A DNA stretch of 64,000 nucleotides from Parasedimentitalea psychrophila (GCF_030285785.1 NZ_CP127247.1:310001-374000); one strand, 5' to 3'. Positions 18,895-28,195 are shown, counted from the stretch's first letter. The notes: generated from the letters alone by a model not told the origin. Translations and numbers: made by a program.

Positions 18895-19470
18895 CTACTT
18901 ATGCCGTCGGATACGCGACCACCAATCCAGACCTGTCGACGGTCCTGATCTAAGGACCGAGCGCTGAGTGCCCTCAGAATCCAATCTGGCCGGTCTGACC
19001 AGGCCGCCATCCTCGGCCTTACGTGGGGCCGCGATCAGATCCTCCAGATGCACTTTCAGAGTGGCCCGATTGGTGGTCGATACCTCATATTCCTGGCCCA
19101 GTTTAATCGCATCCGCCGGACAGGCGTCCTCGCATAATCCGCAGTACAGGCAGCGCGCAAGGTCGATATCAAACACCTTGGGTCGGCGGTCGCCCTGTTC
19201 TGTTTCAAACGGAATAACGGTAATGCAATCACAGGGGCAGATTACCGAACACAGGCCACAGGCGACGCAATTCACCTCGCCCTGATCATTGGTATTCATA
19301 AAATGATGACCCCGGTGGCGCTGATAAGGGACCCATTTTTCGTAATCCGGGTAGTGGTGGGTCACTGTTTTGGACATCATGTAACCCAGTGTCAGGCGCA
19401 GGCCTGCCAGCAGATCGGCAAAGAATATCCGCCCAATCCAACTGTGCCGCTTTACACCTGTTCTCGCCAT
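18895..19470 (-). CDS. nuoI: NADH-quinone oxidoreductase subunit I (2x[4Fe-4S])
   Basis: This 191-residue ferredoxin-like subunit (clusters N6a and N6b) has ligands C68/C71/C74/C78 in CVACGLCSVICP and C107/C110/C113/C117 in CLYCGLCEDACP. The N-terminal helix (FFADLLAGLRLTLGYMM) anchors it at the membrane. It differs from the short mitochondrial type by a C-terminal extension after residue 150. It starts 17 bp after nuoH. Confidence 0.95.
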   Translation of the reverse strand: MARTGVKRHSWIGRIFFADLLAGLRLTLGYMMSKTVTHHYPDYEKWVPYQRHRGHHFMNTNDQGEVNCVACGLCSVICPCDCITVIPFETEQGDRRPKVFDIDLARCLYCGLCEDACPADAIKLGQEYEVSTTNRATLKVHLEDLIAAPRKAEDGGLVRPARLDSEGTQRSVLRSGPSTGLDWWSRIRRHK

Positions 19471-19487
19471 TGCAATTGACCCGCTAT

Positions 19488-20474
19488 TTACAACATTAAA
19501 AAGCCGCTCACCAAAATATTCAGCAGTGAAAGGGGCAGCAGAACCTTCCAGCCGATGGTCATCAGCTGATCATAACGGTAGCGCGGAAACGTGAAACGCA
19601 ACCACATAAACACCCAAATAAACAAACCGACCTTAAAGAACAGCCAGAGGAAGGGAGGCAGGAACGCCGGGCCGCCCAGCCATCCGCCAAAGAAAAGCAG
19701 CACGTTCAGAAAGGCCAGGGCAACCAAAACCAGGTATTCCGCCAGCATGAACAAAGAGAACCGAATACCACTATATTCAGTATGATACCCTGCCCCCAAA
19801 TCGCCCTCGGCCTCGGGCAGATCAAAGGGTATTCGCTGGGCCTCGGCCAGGCCGGCGACAAAGAATACGAAGAACCCGATCGGCTGCAGCACGATATTCC
19901 ACAATCCCTGCTGCGCCGCGACAATCTGGCTCAATTGCATGGAGTTGGCCAGCATGACCACACCAATCACCGAAAACCCCATTGGAATTTCATATGAAAT
20001 CATCTGAGCAATGGAGCGCAGGCTGCCCAATACCGCATATTTGCTGTTCGAGGCCCAGCCCGCAAGAATGGTGCCAAACACCCCAATCCCGGAGACTGCT
20101 AGGATGAACAGCAGCCCGACATTCAGATCCGCCAAGGACAGGGTCACCGTAGTGCCAAACAGCTGAACGGGATCGCCAAACGGGATCGCCACAAAGACCA
20201 GAAATGGCGGCACCAGGGCCACCACCGGGGCGACGGCAAACAATATCCGGTCGGCCTGCGCCGGAATATGGTCCTCTTTGGTCAGCAGTTTGATGGCATC
20301 GGCCAGCGGTTGCAGCAGCCCATGCCACCCCACCCGCATCGGCCCGGGACGTTGTTGGATATGGGCGGCAATTTTGCGCTCCAGCCAGGTCAGCGGCAGC
20401 GGCAGCAGCAGCAAGATGCCAACAACAATGAGCATTTTAATCGCTAGCGGCAGCAAACTCAGGACATATTCCAT
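19488..20474 (-). CDS. nuoH: NADH-quinone oxidoreductase subunit H
   Basis: This 328-residue, eight-helix membrane subunit forms the quinone entry chamber and is the first gene of the nuo cluster. Conserved segments are TWLERKIAAHIQQRPGPMRVGWHGLLQPLADAIKLLTKED, the loop GWASNSKYAVLGSLRSIAQMISYEIPMG and RIPFDLPEAEGDLGAGYHTEYSG, which holds the charged residues of the quinone tunnel. The gene is divergent from a cation/proton antiporter gene across a 552-bp intergenic stretch, which should contain the nuo promoter. Confidence 0.96.
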   Translation of the reverse strand: MEYVLSLLPLAIKMLIVVGILLLLPLPLTWLERKIAAHIQQRPGPMRVGWHGLLQPLADAIKLLTKEDHIPAQADRILFAVAPVVALVPPFLVFVAIPFGDPVQLFGTTVTLSLADLNVGLLFILAVSGIGVFGTILAGWASNSKYAVLGSLRSIAQMISYEIPMGFSVIGVVMLANSMQLSQIVAAQQGLWNIVLQPIGFFVFFVAGLAEAQRIPFDLPEAEGDLGAGYHTEYSGIRFSLFMLAEYLVLVALAFLNVLLFFGGWLGGPAFLPPFLWLFFKVGLFIWVFMWLRFTFPRYRYDQLMTIGWKVLLPLSLLNILVSGFLML

Positions 20475-21026
20475 ATCTCCGAACCCCTGTGTCGACCAAT
20501 ATCAGCAGCATCCGATGGCTTGTTTGCACCTGGACCCAGCCGTTCTGGACTAGACAGATGGCGCAATTTTGCAAAATTGCCGCAACAAACTGCCCGCCGG
20601 CACAGGATTTCATCCTGTTGGAGGCTCAGCAATTTGGCGCCGCGCCAGTTTGATGCCCTGGTGCTCAACGCAGGTGGACAGGCTGCATCAACACAAATTC
20701 CGGCTCATACTCCCAATTTCCGATCGCGCGCAGCAGAAAGGCGCCCAGCCAAGGGCCATATGAAAACCTTCTCCAAATATATTTCAGTTTCAGCCCATGC
20801 AGTTTTCATAACTGGAAGGAGTGCATCTTCGCTGAATTTGGACCGCATAATTGTTAGTATATCTCGCGACCTGAACAAGGGCTATTGGGCGGGCTCAGCT
20901 GTCATCCTTATTACATGCACCTGCACCAAGCCATTTGACCGATAACAGGGTCTCAGTGTTAGAGTGAGAGATCCTCTGGGGAATTACCCCCTTGAACTCC
21001 GGACCTGACAGAAACGGAACGCAAGA
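20475..21026 (+). other. Intergenic region between nuoH and the antiporter gene
   Basis: No credible gene is seen in these 552 bp. The region should hold the divergent promoters of the nuo cluster and the antiporter gene, though no clear -35/-10 pair stands out. It contains a perfect 18-bp palindrome, GCAATTTTGCAAAATTGC, at 20563-20580. It also contains a 7-bp-arm hairpin, ACAGGAT-TTC-ATCCTGT, at 20602-20618. The 141-aa reading frame at 20520-20945 has no family features. Confidence 0.6.
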
Positions 21027-22232
21027 ATGCACAACGGAATCCTCATATTAGCGATATTTGCCTTTCTCTACAGCATTGTCGCCGGTCGCATTGAACGTGG
21101 CATGGTTTCAGGGCCCATCGTTTTTGTCTCGGCCGGCATTTTGATGGGGCCTCTGGTGCTGGGGTGGTTCGAAGGTGGAGCTCTGCGCCAGCAACTGCGG
21201 ATATTTGCGGATATGACCTTGGTGCTGATCTTGTTCAGCGATGCGGCGAATGTCGAATTATCCGTGTTGCGGTCGAAAATAAAAATCCCGACACGGATGT
21301 TACTGGTCGGCCTGCCGGGGGTCATTGTGCTGGGGTTTGGACTGGCCCTGGTACTGCTGGATATGCTCAGCCTTTACGAAGCCGCCATTCTGGGGGTTAT
21401 TCTTGCGGCCACCGATGCCGCCCTTGGCAAAGCAGTGATTTCAGACCCGCGGGTGCCGGACTGGATCCGCGCAAGCCTGAATGCGGAAAGTGGGCTGAAC
21501 GACGGAATATGCGTTCCGTTCCTGTTTATTTTCATTGCACTGTCGCTGGAAACCGCCGGAACAGCAGCCAGTACTGTCGCGCCGCTGATCATTGTTCTTG
21601 AGGAGATTGGCATCGGCCTGATCGCTGGCCTGGGGCTGACTTTGGTGGCGGGCACCCTGCTCAAATTCTGCATTTCCAGGGGCTGGCTGACCGAGGTCTG
21701 GACCCAGGTGACGGTGCCGGCTCTGGCACTGGCCTGTTTTGAGTTGGCCGGAGAGATGCACGGAAGTGGCTACATCGCCGCCTTTACCGGAGGCCTGTTA
21801 TTCGGCCGCCTGATGGGACCGGCCAAACATAAATTTGTGCTGGCGGCTGAAGGCATCGGTGAAACCCTGGCCATGCTGACCTGGCTGTTGTTCGGGTCAG
21901 CCGTTGTTGCGAGCATCATTGGGCTGGTGACATGGCAAATCATGGCCTACGCCCTGCTCAGCCTGACTGTTGTCAGGGTACTCCCCATATTCCTTTCGCT
22001 GAGCGGAACCGCATCGACCAAACAGGATCGGCTGTTTCTGGGGTGGTTTGGCCCCCGCGGCCTGGCCAGCATCGTATTTGTCATCATCGTGATGGACAGT
22101 GAACTGCCGGGCGGCGAGGTGATTGCGCTTGTGGTCGTTCTAACAGTGTTCCTGAGCCTTATCATCCATGGGATCACCGCCAGGCCATTGTCTGGTTGGA
22201 TCTCCAGGCACCACTCAGGCAAGGCAGACTGA
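21027..22232 (+). CDS. CPA1-type cation/proton antiporter (NhaP-like)
   Basis: This 401-residue inner-membrane protein with about 12 helices exchanges Na+ or K+ for H+. The fold is recognised from the N-terminal helices, FADMTLVLILFSDAANVELS in helix 4 and ATDAALGKAVISDPRVPDWIRASLNAESGLNDGICVPFLFIF in helices 5-6. The last has the ND pair (GLNDG) typical of CPA1 antiporters. The second half has WFGPRGLASIVFVIIVMDSELPGG. There is no C-terminal cytoplasmic regulatory domain. It is divergent from the complex I cluster, which may be functionally relevant. Confidence 0.88.
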   Translation: MHNGILILAIFAFLYSIVAGRIERGMVSGPIVFVSAGILMGPLVLGWFEGGALRQQLRIFADMTLVLILFSDAANVELSVLRSKIKIPTRMLLVGLPGVIVLGFGLALVLLDMLSLYEAAILGVILAATDAALGKAVISDPRVPDWIRASLNAESGLNDGICVPFLFIFIALSLETAGTAASTVAPLIIVLEEIGIGLIAGLGLTLVAGTLLKFCISRGWLTEVWTQVTVPALALACFELAGEMHGSGYIAAFTGGLLFGRLMGPAKHKFVLAAEGIGETLAMLTWLLFGSAVVASIIGLVTWQIMAYALLSLTVVRVLPIFLSLSGTASTKQDRLFLGWFGPRGLASIVFVIIVMDSELPGGEVIALVVVLTVFLSLIIHGITARPLSGWISRHHSGKAD

Positions 22233-22259
22233 CGGTCCAGCCCGCTGACAAAGTGAAAC

Positions 22260-22291
22260 CTGCAGCAAGAGCGTTTAGGCCCATGCTGCAG
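22260..22291. terminator. Inverted repeat between convergent genes, possible terminator
   Basis: An 8-bp inverted repeat (CTGCAGCA at 22260-22267 and TGCTGCAG at 22284-22291) lies between the antiporter stop and the convergent dehydrogenase stop. There is no proper T-run, so termination is only suggested by position. Confidence 0.35.
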
Positions 22292-22318
22292 ATTTGTGGT
22301 TGCTTCAGGCCGCCCCCC

Positions 22319-23458
22319 CTAGAGGGCAACCCAGGCCGAATTTCTGCTGGATGAGGTCACACAGGCCTGAATGAACTGCACTCCGGTCAAACCATCCTGA
22401 ACGGTTGGAAACACCACCTCGGGCGGCAGCGGCTCGTCGGCCTGGCGAGCGCGAATGGCCCGTGCCGCCTCGGCATAGATATTGGCAAAGCCTTCCAGAT
22501 AGCCCTCGGGGTGACCGCCCGGGGTGCGGGTGACGCGGTTTGCGGCCTCACCTGCGCCATTGCCGCCACGGGTCATCAACCGCTTGGGCTCGCCAAATGG
22601 GGTGAACCACAGCTTGTTTGGATCCTCCTGATCCCACTCGATGCCGCCCTTGGCGCCGTAGACCCGCAAGCGCAGCCCGTTCTCATTGCCCGGTGCCACC
22701 TGACTGCACCACAGCATGCCGCGCGCGCCGCCATCAAAGCGCAGCATGACATGGGCGTTGTCGTCCAACCTCCGCCCGGGCACAAAGCTTTGCAGATCTG
22801 CCGCCAGCGCTTCGGTCTTTAGCCCGGTGACAAAGCTGAGCAGGTTGAACGCATGGGTGCCGATGTCGCCAACAGATCCACCCGCGCCCGAGCGGGCCGG
22901 ATCAGTGCGCCACTCGGCCTGTTTGTTGTCCTGCGGTTCGGTCATCCAATCCTGCGGGTATTCGGCCTGCACCACCCGGATATCGCCCAGATCGCCATTG
23001 GCAATCATCTCACGCGCTTGGCGGACCATCGGATAGCCGGTATAATTATGGGTCAGAATGAACAGCGCATCTGAGCTTTCCACCGCCTTGACCAGTTTCT
23101 TGGCATCCGCCAGCGTCGAGGTCAGCGGCTTGTCACAGATTACATGAATACCGCGTCTGAGGAACTCGCGCGCCACCGGGTAGTGCATGTGGTTGGGGGT
23201 GACGATCGCCACCGCCTCGATGCCGTCTTTCAGGCGCGCCTCGCGAATGGCCATCGCCTTAAAGTCTTCATAGGTACGGTCGGGCACAAGACCCAGCGCC
23301 GCGCCCGAGGCGATAGATTTCTCGGGCGTCGAGGACAGCGCCCCGGCGATCAGCTGAAAACCACCATCTATGCGCGAGGCAATGCGGTGGACGGCGCCGA
23401 TAAAGGCGTCATTGCCGCCGCCAACCATGCCAAGGCGAATGGGTTTTGTATCGCTCAT
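22319..23458 (-). CDS. Gfo/Idh/MocA family NAD(P)-dependent dehydrogenase
   Basis: This 379-residue sugar or cyclitol dehydrogenase starts at 23458 (MSDTKPIRLGMVGGGNDAFIG), one base after the stop of the isomerase gene. The Rossmann loop is GMVGGGNDAFIGAVH, followed by VTPNHMHYPVAREFLRRG. The catalytic-type lysine is in HVICDKPLTSTLADAKKL, and the C-terminal domain has SVGDIGTHAFNLLSF with the catalytic histidine. It is the last gene of the system 1 operon. The paired TIM-barrel isomerase suggests a 3-keto-sugar or inosose-type intermediate; the true substrate cannot be read from the sequence. Confidence 0.88.
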   Translation of the reverse strand: MSDTKPIRLGMVGGGNDAFIGAVHRIASRIDGGFQLIAGALSSTPEKSIASGAALGLVPDRTYEDFKAMAIREARLKDGIEAVAIVTPNHMHYPVAREFLRRGIHVICDKPLTSTLADAKKLVKAVESSDALFILTHNYTGYPMVRQAREMIANGDLGDIRVVQAEYPQDWMTEPQDNKQAEWRTDPARSGAGGSVGDIGTHAFNLLSFVTGLKTEALAADLQSFVPGRRLDDNAHVMLRFDGGARGMLWCSQVAPGNENGLRLRVYGAKGGIEWDQEDPNKLWFTPFGEPKRLMTRGGNGAGEAANRVTRTPGGHPEGYLEGFANIYAEAARAIRARQADEPLPPEVVFPTVQDGLTGVQFIQACVTSSSRNSAWVAL

Positions 23459-23459
23459 A

Positions 23460-24518
23460 TCAAGTCTCCAGCCCCAGCATCCTGCGATTTGCAGCATCGT
23501 CTGCACCGCCGCCCGCAAAGTCATCAAAGGCGTGTTCGGTGACCCGGATGATGTGGTCCTTGACGAATTGCGCGCCTTCGCGGGCGCCGTCTTCGGGGTG
23601 TTTCAAGGCACATTCCCATTCAACGACCGCCCAGCCCTCAAAATCATTGGCCGCCATTTTGGAGAAGATTGCGCCAAAATCGACCTGCCCATCGCCCAGA
23701 GAGCGGAAGCGGCCAGCGCGGTTGACCCAAGGTTGGTAGCCCGAATAGACACCCTGACGGCCGGTTGGATTGAACTCGGCATCCTTGACGTGGAACATCT
23801 TGATCCGGTCTTTGTAGATGTCGATATTGTCGAGATAATCCAGACATTGCAGCAGGTAATGCGACGGATCATACAGCATGTTGCAGCGCGGGTGATTACC
23901 CACCCGCTCCAGAAACATCTCAAATGTGACACCATCGTGCAGGTCTTCGCCGGGGTGGATTTCATAACAAACGTCCACCCCCATCTGATCGGCGTGATCC
24001 AAAATGGGGCGCCAGCGCCGTGCCAGCTCGTCAAAGGCGGTCTCAATCAGACCTTCGGGGCGCTGCGGCCAAGGATAGACATAAGGCCAGGCCAGCGCCC
24101 CGGAAAACGACGCCATCGCGGTAATGCCCAGATTGTAGCTGGCGGTGATCGCCAGTTTGACCTGCTCAACCGCCCAGGCCTGCCGCGCCTTGGGGTTACC
24201 GCGCACGTGTTCAGCTGCGAACCCGTCAAAGGCCTGATCATAGGCTGGGTTCACCGCCACAAGCTGCCCCTGCAAATGGGTCGAAAGCTCGGTTATTTCA
24301 ATACCATTTTCAGCCGCAACACCGACCAGTTCGTCACAATAGGACCGCGAGCTGGCCGCCTTGGCCAAATCAAACAGGCGGGCATCCCAGCTGGGGATCT
24401 GCACGCCTTTGTAACCACAATCCGAGGCCCATTTGGTGATGCCCGCCCAGGAATTGAACGGGGCCTCATCGCTGGCGAACTGTGCCAGAAACAGAGCCGG
24501 TCCCTTGATCGTTTTCAT
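23460..24518 (-). CDS. Sugar phosphate isomerase/epimerase, xylose-isomerase-like TIM barrel
   Basis: This 352-residue protein belongs to the AP-endonuclease-2/xylose isomerase-like TIM-barrel superfamily. The expected metal ligands are in VCYEIHPGEDLHDG (Glu), NMLYDPSHYLLQ (Asp/His), MFHVKDAEFNP (His/Asp) and AVVEWECALKHPEDGA (Glu). Enzymes of this type isomerise or dehydrate keto-sugars and inososes. The neighbouring dehydrogenase one base downstream suggests that the two act in sequence. It follows the binding-protein gene after a strong hairpin and is probably expressed at a lower level than it. Confidence 0.85.
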   Translation of the reverse strand: MKTIKGPALFLAQFASDEAPFNSWAGITKWASDCGYKGVQIPSWDARLFDLAKAASSRSYCDELVGVAAENGIEITELSTHLQGQLVAVNPAYDQAFDGFAAEHVRGNPKARQAWAVEQVKLAITASYNLGITAMASFSGALAWPYVYPWPQRPEGLIETAFDELARRWRPILDHADQMGVDVCYEIHPGEDLHDGVTFEMFLERVGNHPRCNMLYDPSHYLLQCLDYLDNIDIYKDRIKMFHVKDAEFNPTGRQGVYSGYQPWVNRAGRFRSLGDGQVDFGAIFSKMAANDFEGWAVVEWECALKHPEDGAREGAQFVKDHIIRVTEHAFDDFAGGGADDAANRRMLGLET

Positions 24519-24538
24519 GTTAATTCCTCCCAGAAAAT

Positions 24539-24566
24539 GAAGGGGGCCATTTCGCCAGCCCCCTTC
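24539..24566 (-). terminator. Hairpin after the binding-protein gene, partial terminator or mRNA stabiliser
   Basis: A perfect 9-bp stem (GAAGGGGGC at 24539-24547, GCCCCCTTC at 24558-24566) with a 10-nt loop lies just after the binding-protein stop. A short T-rich stretch follows on either strand. Such hairpins are usual after binding-protein genes and limit read-through to downstream genes. Confidence 0.7.
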
Positions 24567-24589
24567 TTTGTGCTTTTTAAACCCAAAGC

Positions 24590-25546
24590 TTAGAACGGCG
24601 AGTCAGGGAAGTAAAAGCTTGCCGCGTTTTCCGGGGTGATTAAAGTCGCCCCCAGAATGTAGCGGCCAGCAACCGGACCATTGGATTTAAAAGCAGCAAC
24701 CGTTACATCCATTGCCGTGGCAATCATTGATGGCGGATACAGAACGTCAACTGGGACCAGCGTGTCGCCGTCCATAATCGACTTGATGGTTTCCTTCATG
24801 CCGGCACCGCCGACAACAAACATACCGTCGCCATCGCGGCCGGCCTGTTTCAGGGCTGCGACAACACCGATAGCAATGTCATCATCCTGTGCCCAGACCG
24901 CGTCGATGTCGGGGAACCGGCTGAGGAAATCCTGCATCACCTCAAAGCCATCATCGCGGTTCCAGTTGGCGTGCTTGTGATCCAGAATGTTAATCCCGGT
25001 GCCTTCCATTTCGGCCATAAAGGCATCGAAACGCTCGTTATCAATGATTGTCGGGATGCCGCGCAGCACCACGATATTGTCGCCGGATGTCAGGCGACCC
25101 TTCATGTAGACAGCCGACACCCGGCCCAGTTCCGGGTTGTTGCCCGCCACATAAATGTCTTCGATGCCCGGCTGGCTCAACCCGCGGTCAACAACGGTGA
25201 TCAGGGCGCCGGTTTTCTTGACGTTGAGAACCGGATCGGTCAGCGGCTCGGATTCAAACGGCAGCACCACCAGGGCGTCAATTTTATGCACCGAGACCAG
25301 ATCCTCCAGCGCCGAGGCCTGGGCGTTGGGATCGGGCGAGTTGATCAGGATCAGGTCAATATCCGGGTATAGCGCCTCCAGCCGCTTTTCGGCCTGCTCG
25401 GCGTGCCAGTTCATGCCAGCCGCCCAGGCATGGGTCGGGGTTGGATAGCTGACACCGATTTTAATGGTCTCTGCGCTGAGTGCAGCTGCGCTCAGAGCCA
25501 GTGCACCGGTCAATGCCAGGGCGCTTAGGGATTTCAGGGTCTTCAT
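24590..25546 (-). CDS. Periplasmic sugar-binding protein of a ribose-type ABC transporter
   Basis: This 318-residue periplasmic binding protein (RbsB/peripla_BP_4 class) starts at 25546 (MKTLKSLSALALTGALALSAAALSAETIKIG). It has a Sec signal peptide cleaved after about residue 25. Two-lobe features are visible: KIGVSYPTPTHAWAAGMNWHAEQ, VLPFESEPLTDPVLNVKKTGALITVVDRG, and AVWAQDDDIAIGVVAALKQAG with the family's D-D-x-A-x-G ligand segment. An in-frame extension to 25678 has no support. It works with the permease and ATPase genes upstream. The ligand is unknown, perhaps a pentose or cyclitol. Confidence 0.9.
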   Translation of the reverse strand: MKTLKSLSALALTGALALSAAALSAETIKIGVSYPTPTHAWAAGMNWHAEQAEKRLEALYPDIDLILINSPDPNAQASALEDLVSVHKIDALVVLPFESEPLTDPVLNVKKTGALITVVDRGLSQPGIEDIYVAGNNPELGRVSAVYMKGRLTSGDNIVVLRGIPTIIDNERFDAFMAEMEGTGINILDHKHANWNRDDGFEVMQDFLSRFPDIDAVWAQDDDIAIGVVAALKQAGRDGDGMFVVGGAGMKETIKSIMDGDTLVPVDVLYPPSMIATAMDVTVAAFKSNGPVAGRYILGATLITPENAASFYFPDSPF

Positions 25547-25643
25547 AGTTTCTCCTCCACTGGTGAATTTGGGCGCACCTCTCTCCTCCGGTGGCGCCCG
25601 GTTCGTCTCATTTGGGAAAATTTCCCGCCGTGTTCTTAAACTC

Positions 25644-26663
25644 TTAGCTCTTGCTGGCTTTTGCTTTGCCCCAGTCACCGCGCTGCAACCACACCGCGAT
25701 GATGATGATCAGACCCTGCATTGTCCCGTTCAGGTAATTTGAGATCAGATCGGTAAAGTTCAGAATATTGCCGATGGTGGTCAGGATCAGCGCGCCCAGA
25801 ATGGTGCCGCCAATCCGGCCATAGCCGCCCTTTAGAACAGTGCCGCCAATGATCACTGCGGCGATTGCCTCCAGCTCCCACATCACTCCGGTCGACGCCG
25901 AGGCCGAGCCCAGGCGAGGCACATAGATGATGGTCGCCAGTGAGACGCAGAGCCCCTGGATCACATAGGTCATGGTCTTGATCCGGTCGACCTTGATGGC
26001 CGAATATCTGGCGACACTCTCGTTGGAGCCAATGGCGGTGCAATAGCGGCCAAAGGCGGTCCGGTTCATCAGCAGCCAGCCACAGATCGACACCGCGATG
26101 AACACCCAGACCGGCGCTGGCAGACCCAGCACGCTGCCGTAATAGACCGGCCGGTAGGTGCCACGGATGGCAAAGTCGAGCGATAGGGTGCCGCCATCGG
26201 CAAAATAGGTGACCAGTGAGCGGTAGATGCCCATGGTGCCCAGGGTCACAATAAAGGCCTCTATCTTGCCTTTGGTGGTCAGCACCCCGTTGATCCAGCC
26301 AGCCCCAAGGCCCAACAGAATGGAACATCCACCGCCGAGCAGAACAGTGGCCAGCCCCGGCCCTAGGGTTTCCATGGCCGCGTTCATGATGATGATCATC
26401 ACCCCGGCAATCGCCGCCGCCATCGAGCCCACCGACAGGTCAATGCCACCCGCAGTGATCACAAAGGTGGCGCCAACCGCGATGATGCCAATAAAGGCCG
26501 AGCGGGTCAGCAGGTTGGTCAGGTTGCCCTCACTCAGAAAGGCCGGGTTCAATAGAAAGCCGATGATGCACAATAGGAAAAGCGCAATGGCCGGGCCTGC
26601 GGTCTTGATGTCAAACCGCATCCGCTTGTTCTTTGGGGTTGTCTCTGCTGTCACTTCGCTCAT
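25644..26663 (-). CDS. ABC transporter permease, ribose/xylose type
   Basis: This 339-residue inner-membrane permease of the RbsC/BPD_transp_2 family has about ten helices. The signature GGIDLSVGSMAAAIAGV is at about 70-86. The EAA-like cytoplasmic loop ends in GTVLKGGYGRIGGTILGALIL. Its ATG overlaps the ATPase stop by four bases, and the binding-protein gene follows after 97 bp. Confidence 0.93.
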   Translation of the reverse strand: MSEVTAETTPKNKRMRFDIKTAGPAIALFLLCIIGFLLNPAFLSEGNLTNLLTRSAFIGIIAVGATFVITAGGIDLSVGSMAAAIAGVMIIIMNAAMETLGPGLATVLLGGGCSILLGLGAGWINGVLTTKGKIEAFIVTLGTMGIYRSLVTYFADGGTLSLDFAIRGTYRPVYYGSVLGLPAPVWVFIAVSICGWLLMNRTAFGRYCTAIGSNESVARYSAIKVDRIKTMTYVIQGLCVSLATIIYVPRLGSASASTGVMWELEAIAAVIIGGTVLKGGYGRIGGTILGALILTTIGNILNFTDLISNYLNGTMQGLIIIIAVWLQRGDWGKAKASKS

Positions 26664-28195
26664 CCCTTGCTCTCCCGCTTTAGTCCTGCGGCATAGCGCA
26701 CGATTTCGTTTTCATTGATGTCGTCACCCGTCAGCACCCCCATCACCTGCCCCTCGCGCATCACCACAACACGGTGGCTGATGCCAATAACCTCGGGCAT
26801 CTCGGACGAGATGATCACCACCGACACGCCTTCGGCAGCCAGAGCGGCGATGAAGTGATAGATCTGCTGTTTGGTGCCCACGTCGATGCCGCGCGTTGGT
26901 TCATCAATGATGACAATGCGCGGCTCGCTCTCCATCACCTTGGCCAGCAGCAGTTTTTGCTGGTTGCCGCCGGACATGTCGCCCACCTTGATATTTGCGT
27001 CACGGGTGCGGATGTCAAAACGACGGATGGCGCGTTCCAGCGCCGCCTCCTCGGCGGCAACATCCAGCCCAAAGCGGCGAATGAATTTAGGCAGCGAAAA
27101 CAGCGTCAGATTGGGCCGCATCTGCTTGTCCAGCAACAGACCTTTGGCTTTGCGATCCTTGGTCAGATAGGCCAGCCCGGCATCGCGGGCTTCCGCCACA
27201 TCGGCAAATCGGGTCTCGACCCCATCAACCAGGATCTGCCCCGATGCGATCGGCTCCAGCCCGCAGATTGCCTCAAATACCGCGCTGCGACCGGCGCCGA
27301 TCAACCCCGAAAACCCCAGAATTTCGCCCTGACGAAGGTCGAACGAAACATCGTGAACACCCTTGGCGCAGAGATCACGAACCTCCAGCACCCGCACAGC
27401 ATCGACATCGGCCTCATGCATCGGCGGGTACAGATCAGACAACTCGCGTCCGACCATCATCTGCGCCATCGCATCCGGGGTCAGCAACTCGGCCTTTTGC
27501 GAGCCAATCCACTGGCCGTCGCGCAGGATGGTGACGCGATCCGCAATCTGCTTCACCTCAGAGAGCTTATGGGACACAAAAACAATGGCAACACCCTTGG
27601 ACTTGAGCCGCTCAACCTGGCGGAAAAACAATTCTGTCTCAGCCTCGGTCAACACTGCGGTGGGTTCATCCATGATCAGGACACGGGCATTGCGGCTAAT
27701 GGCCTTGGCCACCTCAACCATCTGCTTTTCAGCAATGGACAGGTCCGAAATTCGGGCCGAGGGTGAGATATCAACGCCAATATCCTGCAAGTACCCAGAC
27801 ACTTTTTCGCGCATCTTGTCGCGCTGCAACAACCCGCGGTGGGTCAACTCACGGCCCAGAAAGATGTTTTCCTCAACCGTCATCTGCTCGGCCAGGTTCA
27901 ACTCCTGATGGATCAGCACAATCCCCAGCGTCTCGGCCTCGCCATCCGGCGGCAGCACCACCTCCACGCCGTCAAACAGAATGCGACCAGATGTCGGCGC
28001 GTGAAACCCTGACAGGATCTTCATCAGGGTCGACTTGCCAGCGCCATTTTCACCAATCAGTGCATGAACTTCGCCAGGGTGAATTTCCATGCTGACACTG
28101 AACAATACCGGCACAGCGCCAAATGACTTGCTGATATGGTCTGCCTTCAGAACCGTGGCCGTTTCTGGTGTCTCATCAAACATCATCATCCCCAT
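26660..28195 (-). CDS. ABC transporter ATP-binding protein with two nucleotide-binding domains
   Basis: This is a 511-residue double ATPase of the RbsA/XylG type and the first gene of the system 1 operon. The first half has Walker A GENGAGKSTLMK, a degenerate signature (LSIAEKQMVEVAKA) and Walker B VLIMDEPTA. The second half has a degenerate Walker A (GLIGAGRSAVFE), the signature MSGGNQQKLLLAK and IVIIDEPTRGIDVG. This asymmetry is normal for the family. The start could be any of the clustered ATG codons at 28195-28183. The promoter region carries three LacI-type operator candidates. Confidence 0.93.
   Translation of the reverse strand: MGMMMFDETPETATVLKADHISKSFGAVPVLFSVSMEIHPGEVHALIGENGAGKSTLMKILSGFHAPTSGRILFDGVEVVLPPDGEAETLGIVLIHQELNLAEQMTVEENIFLGRELTHRGLLQRDKMREKVSGYLQDIGVDISPSARISDLSIAEKQMVEVAKAISRNARVLIMDEPTAVLTEAETELFFRQVERLKSKGVAIVFVSHKLSEVKQIADRVTILRDGQWIGSQKAELLTPDAMAQMMVGRELSDLYPPMHEADVDAVRVLEVRDLCAKGVHDVSFDLRQGEILGFSGLIGAGRSAVFEAICGLEPIASGQILVDGVETRFADVAEARDAGLAYLTKDRKAKGLLLDKQMRPNLTLFSLPKFIRRFGLDVAAEEAALERAIRRFDIRTRDANIKVGDMSGGNQQKLLLAKVMESEPRIVIIDEPTRGIDVGTKQQIYHFIAALAAEGVSVVIISSEMPEVIGISHRVVVMREGQVMGVLTGDDINENEIVRYAAGLKRESKG

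Noticed and set aside
20520-20945. 141-codon frame in the nuoH-antiporter intergenic region
   Set aside because: No family features, no ribosome-binding site and composition unlike the flanking genes.
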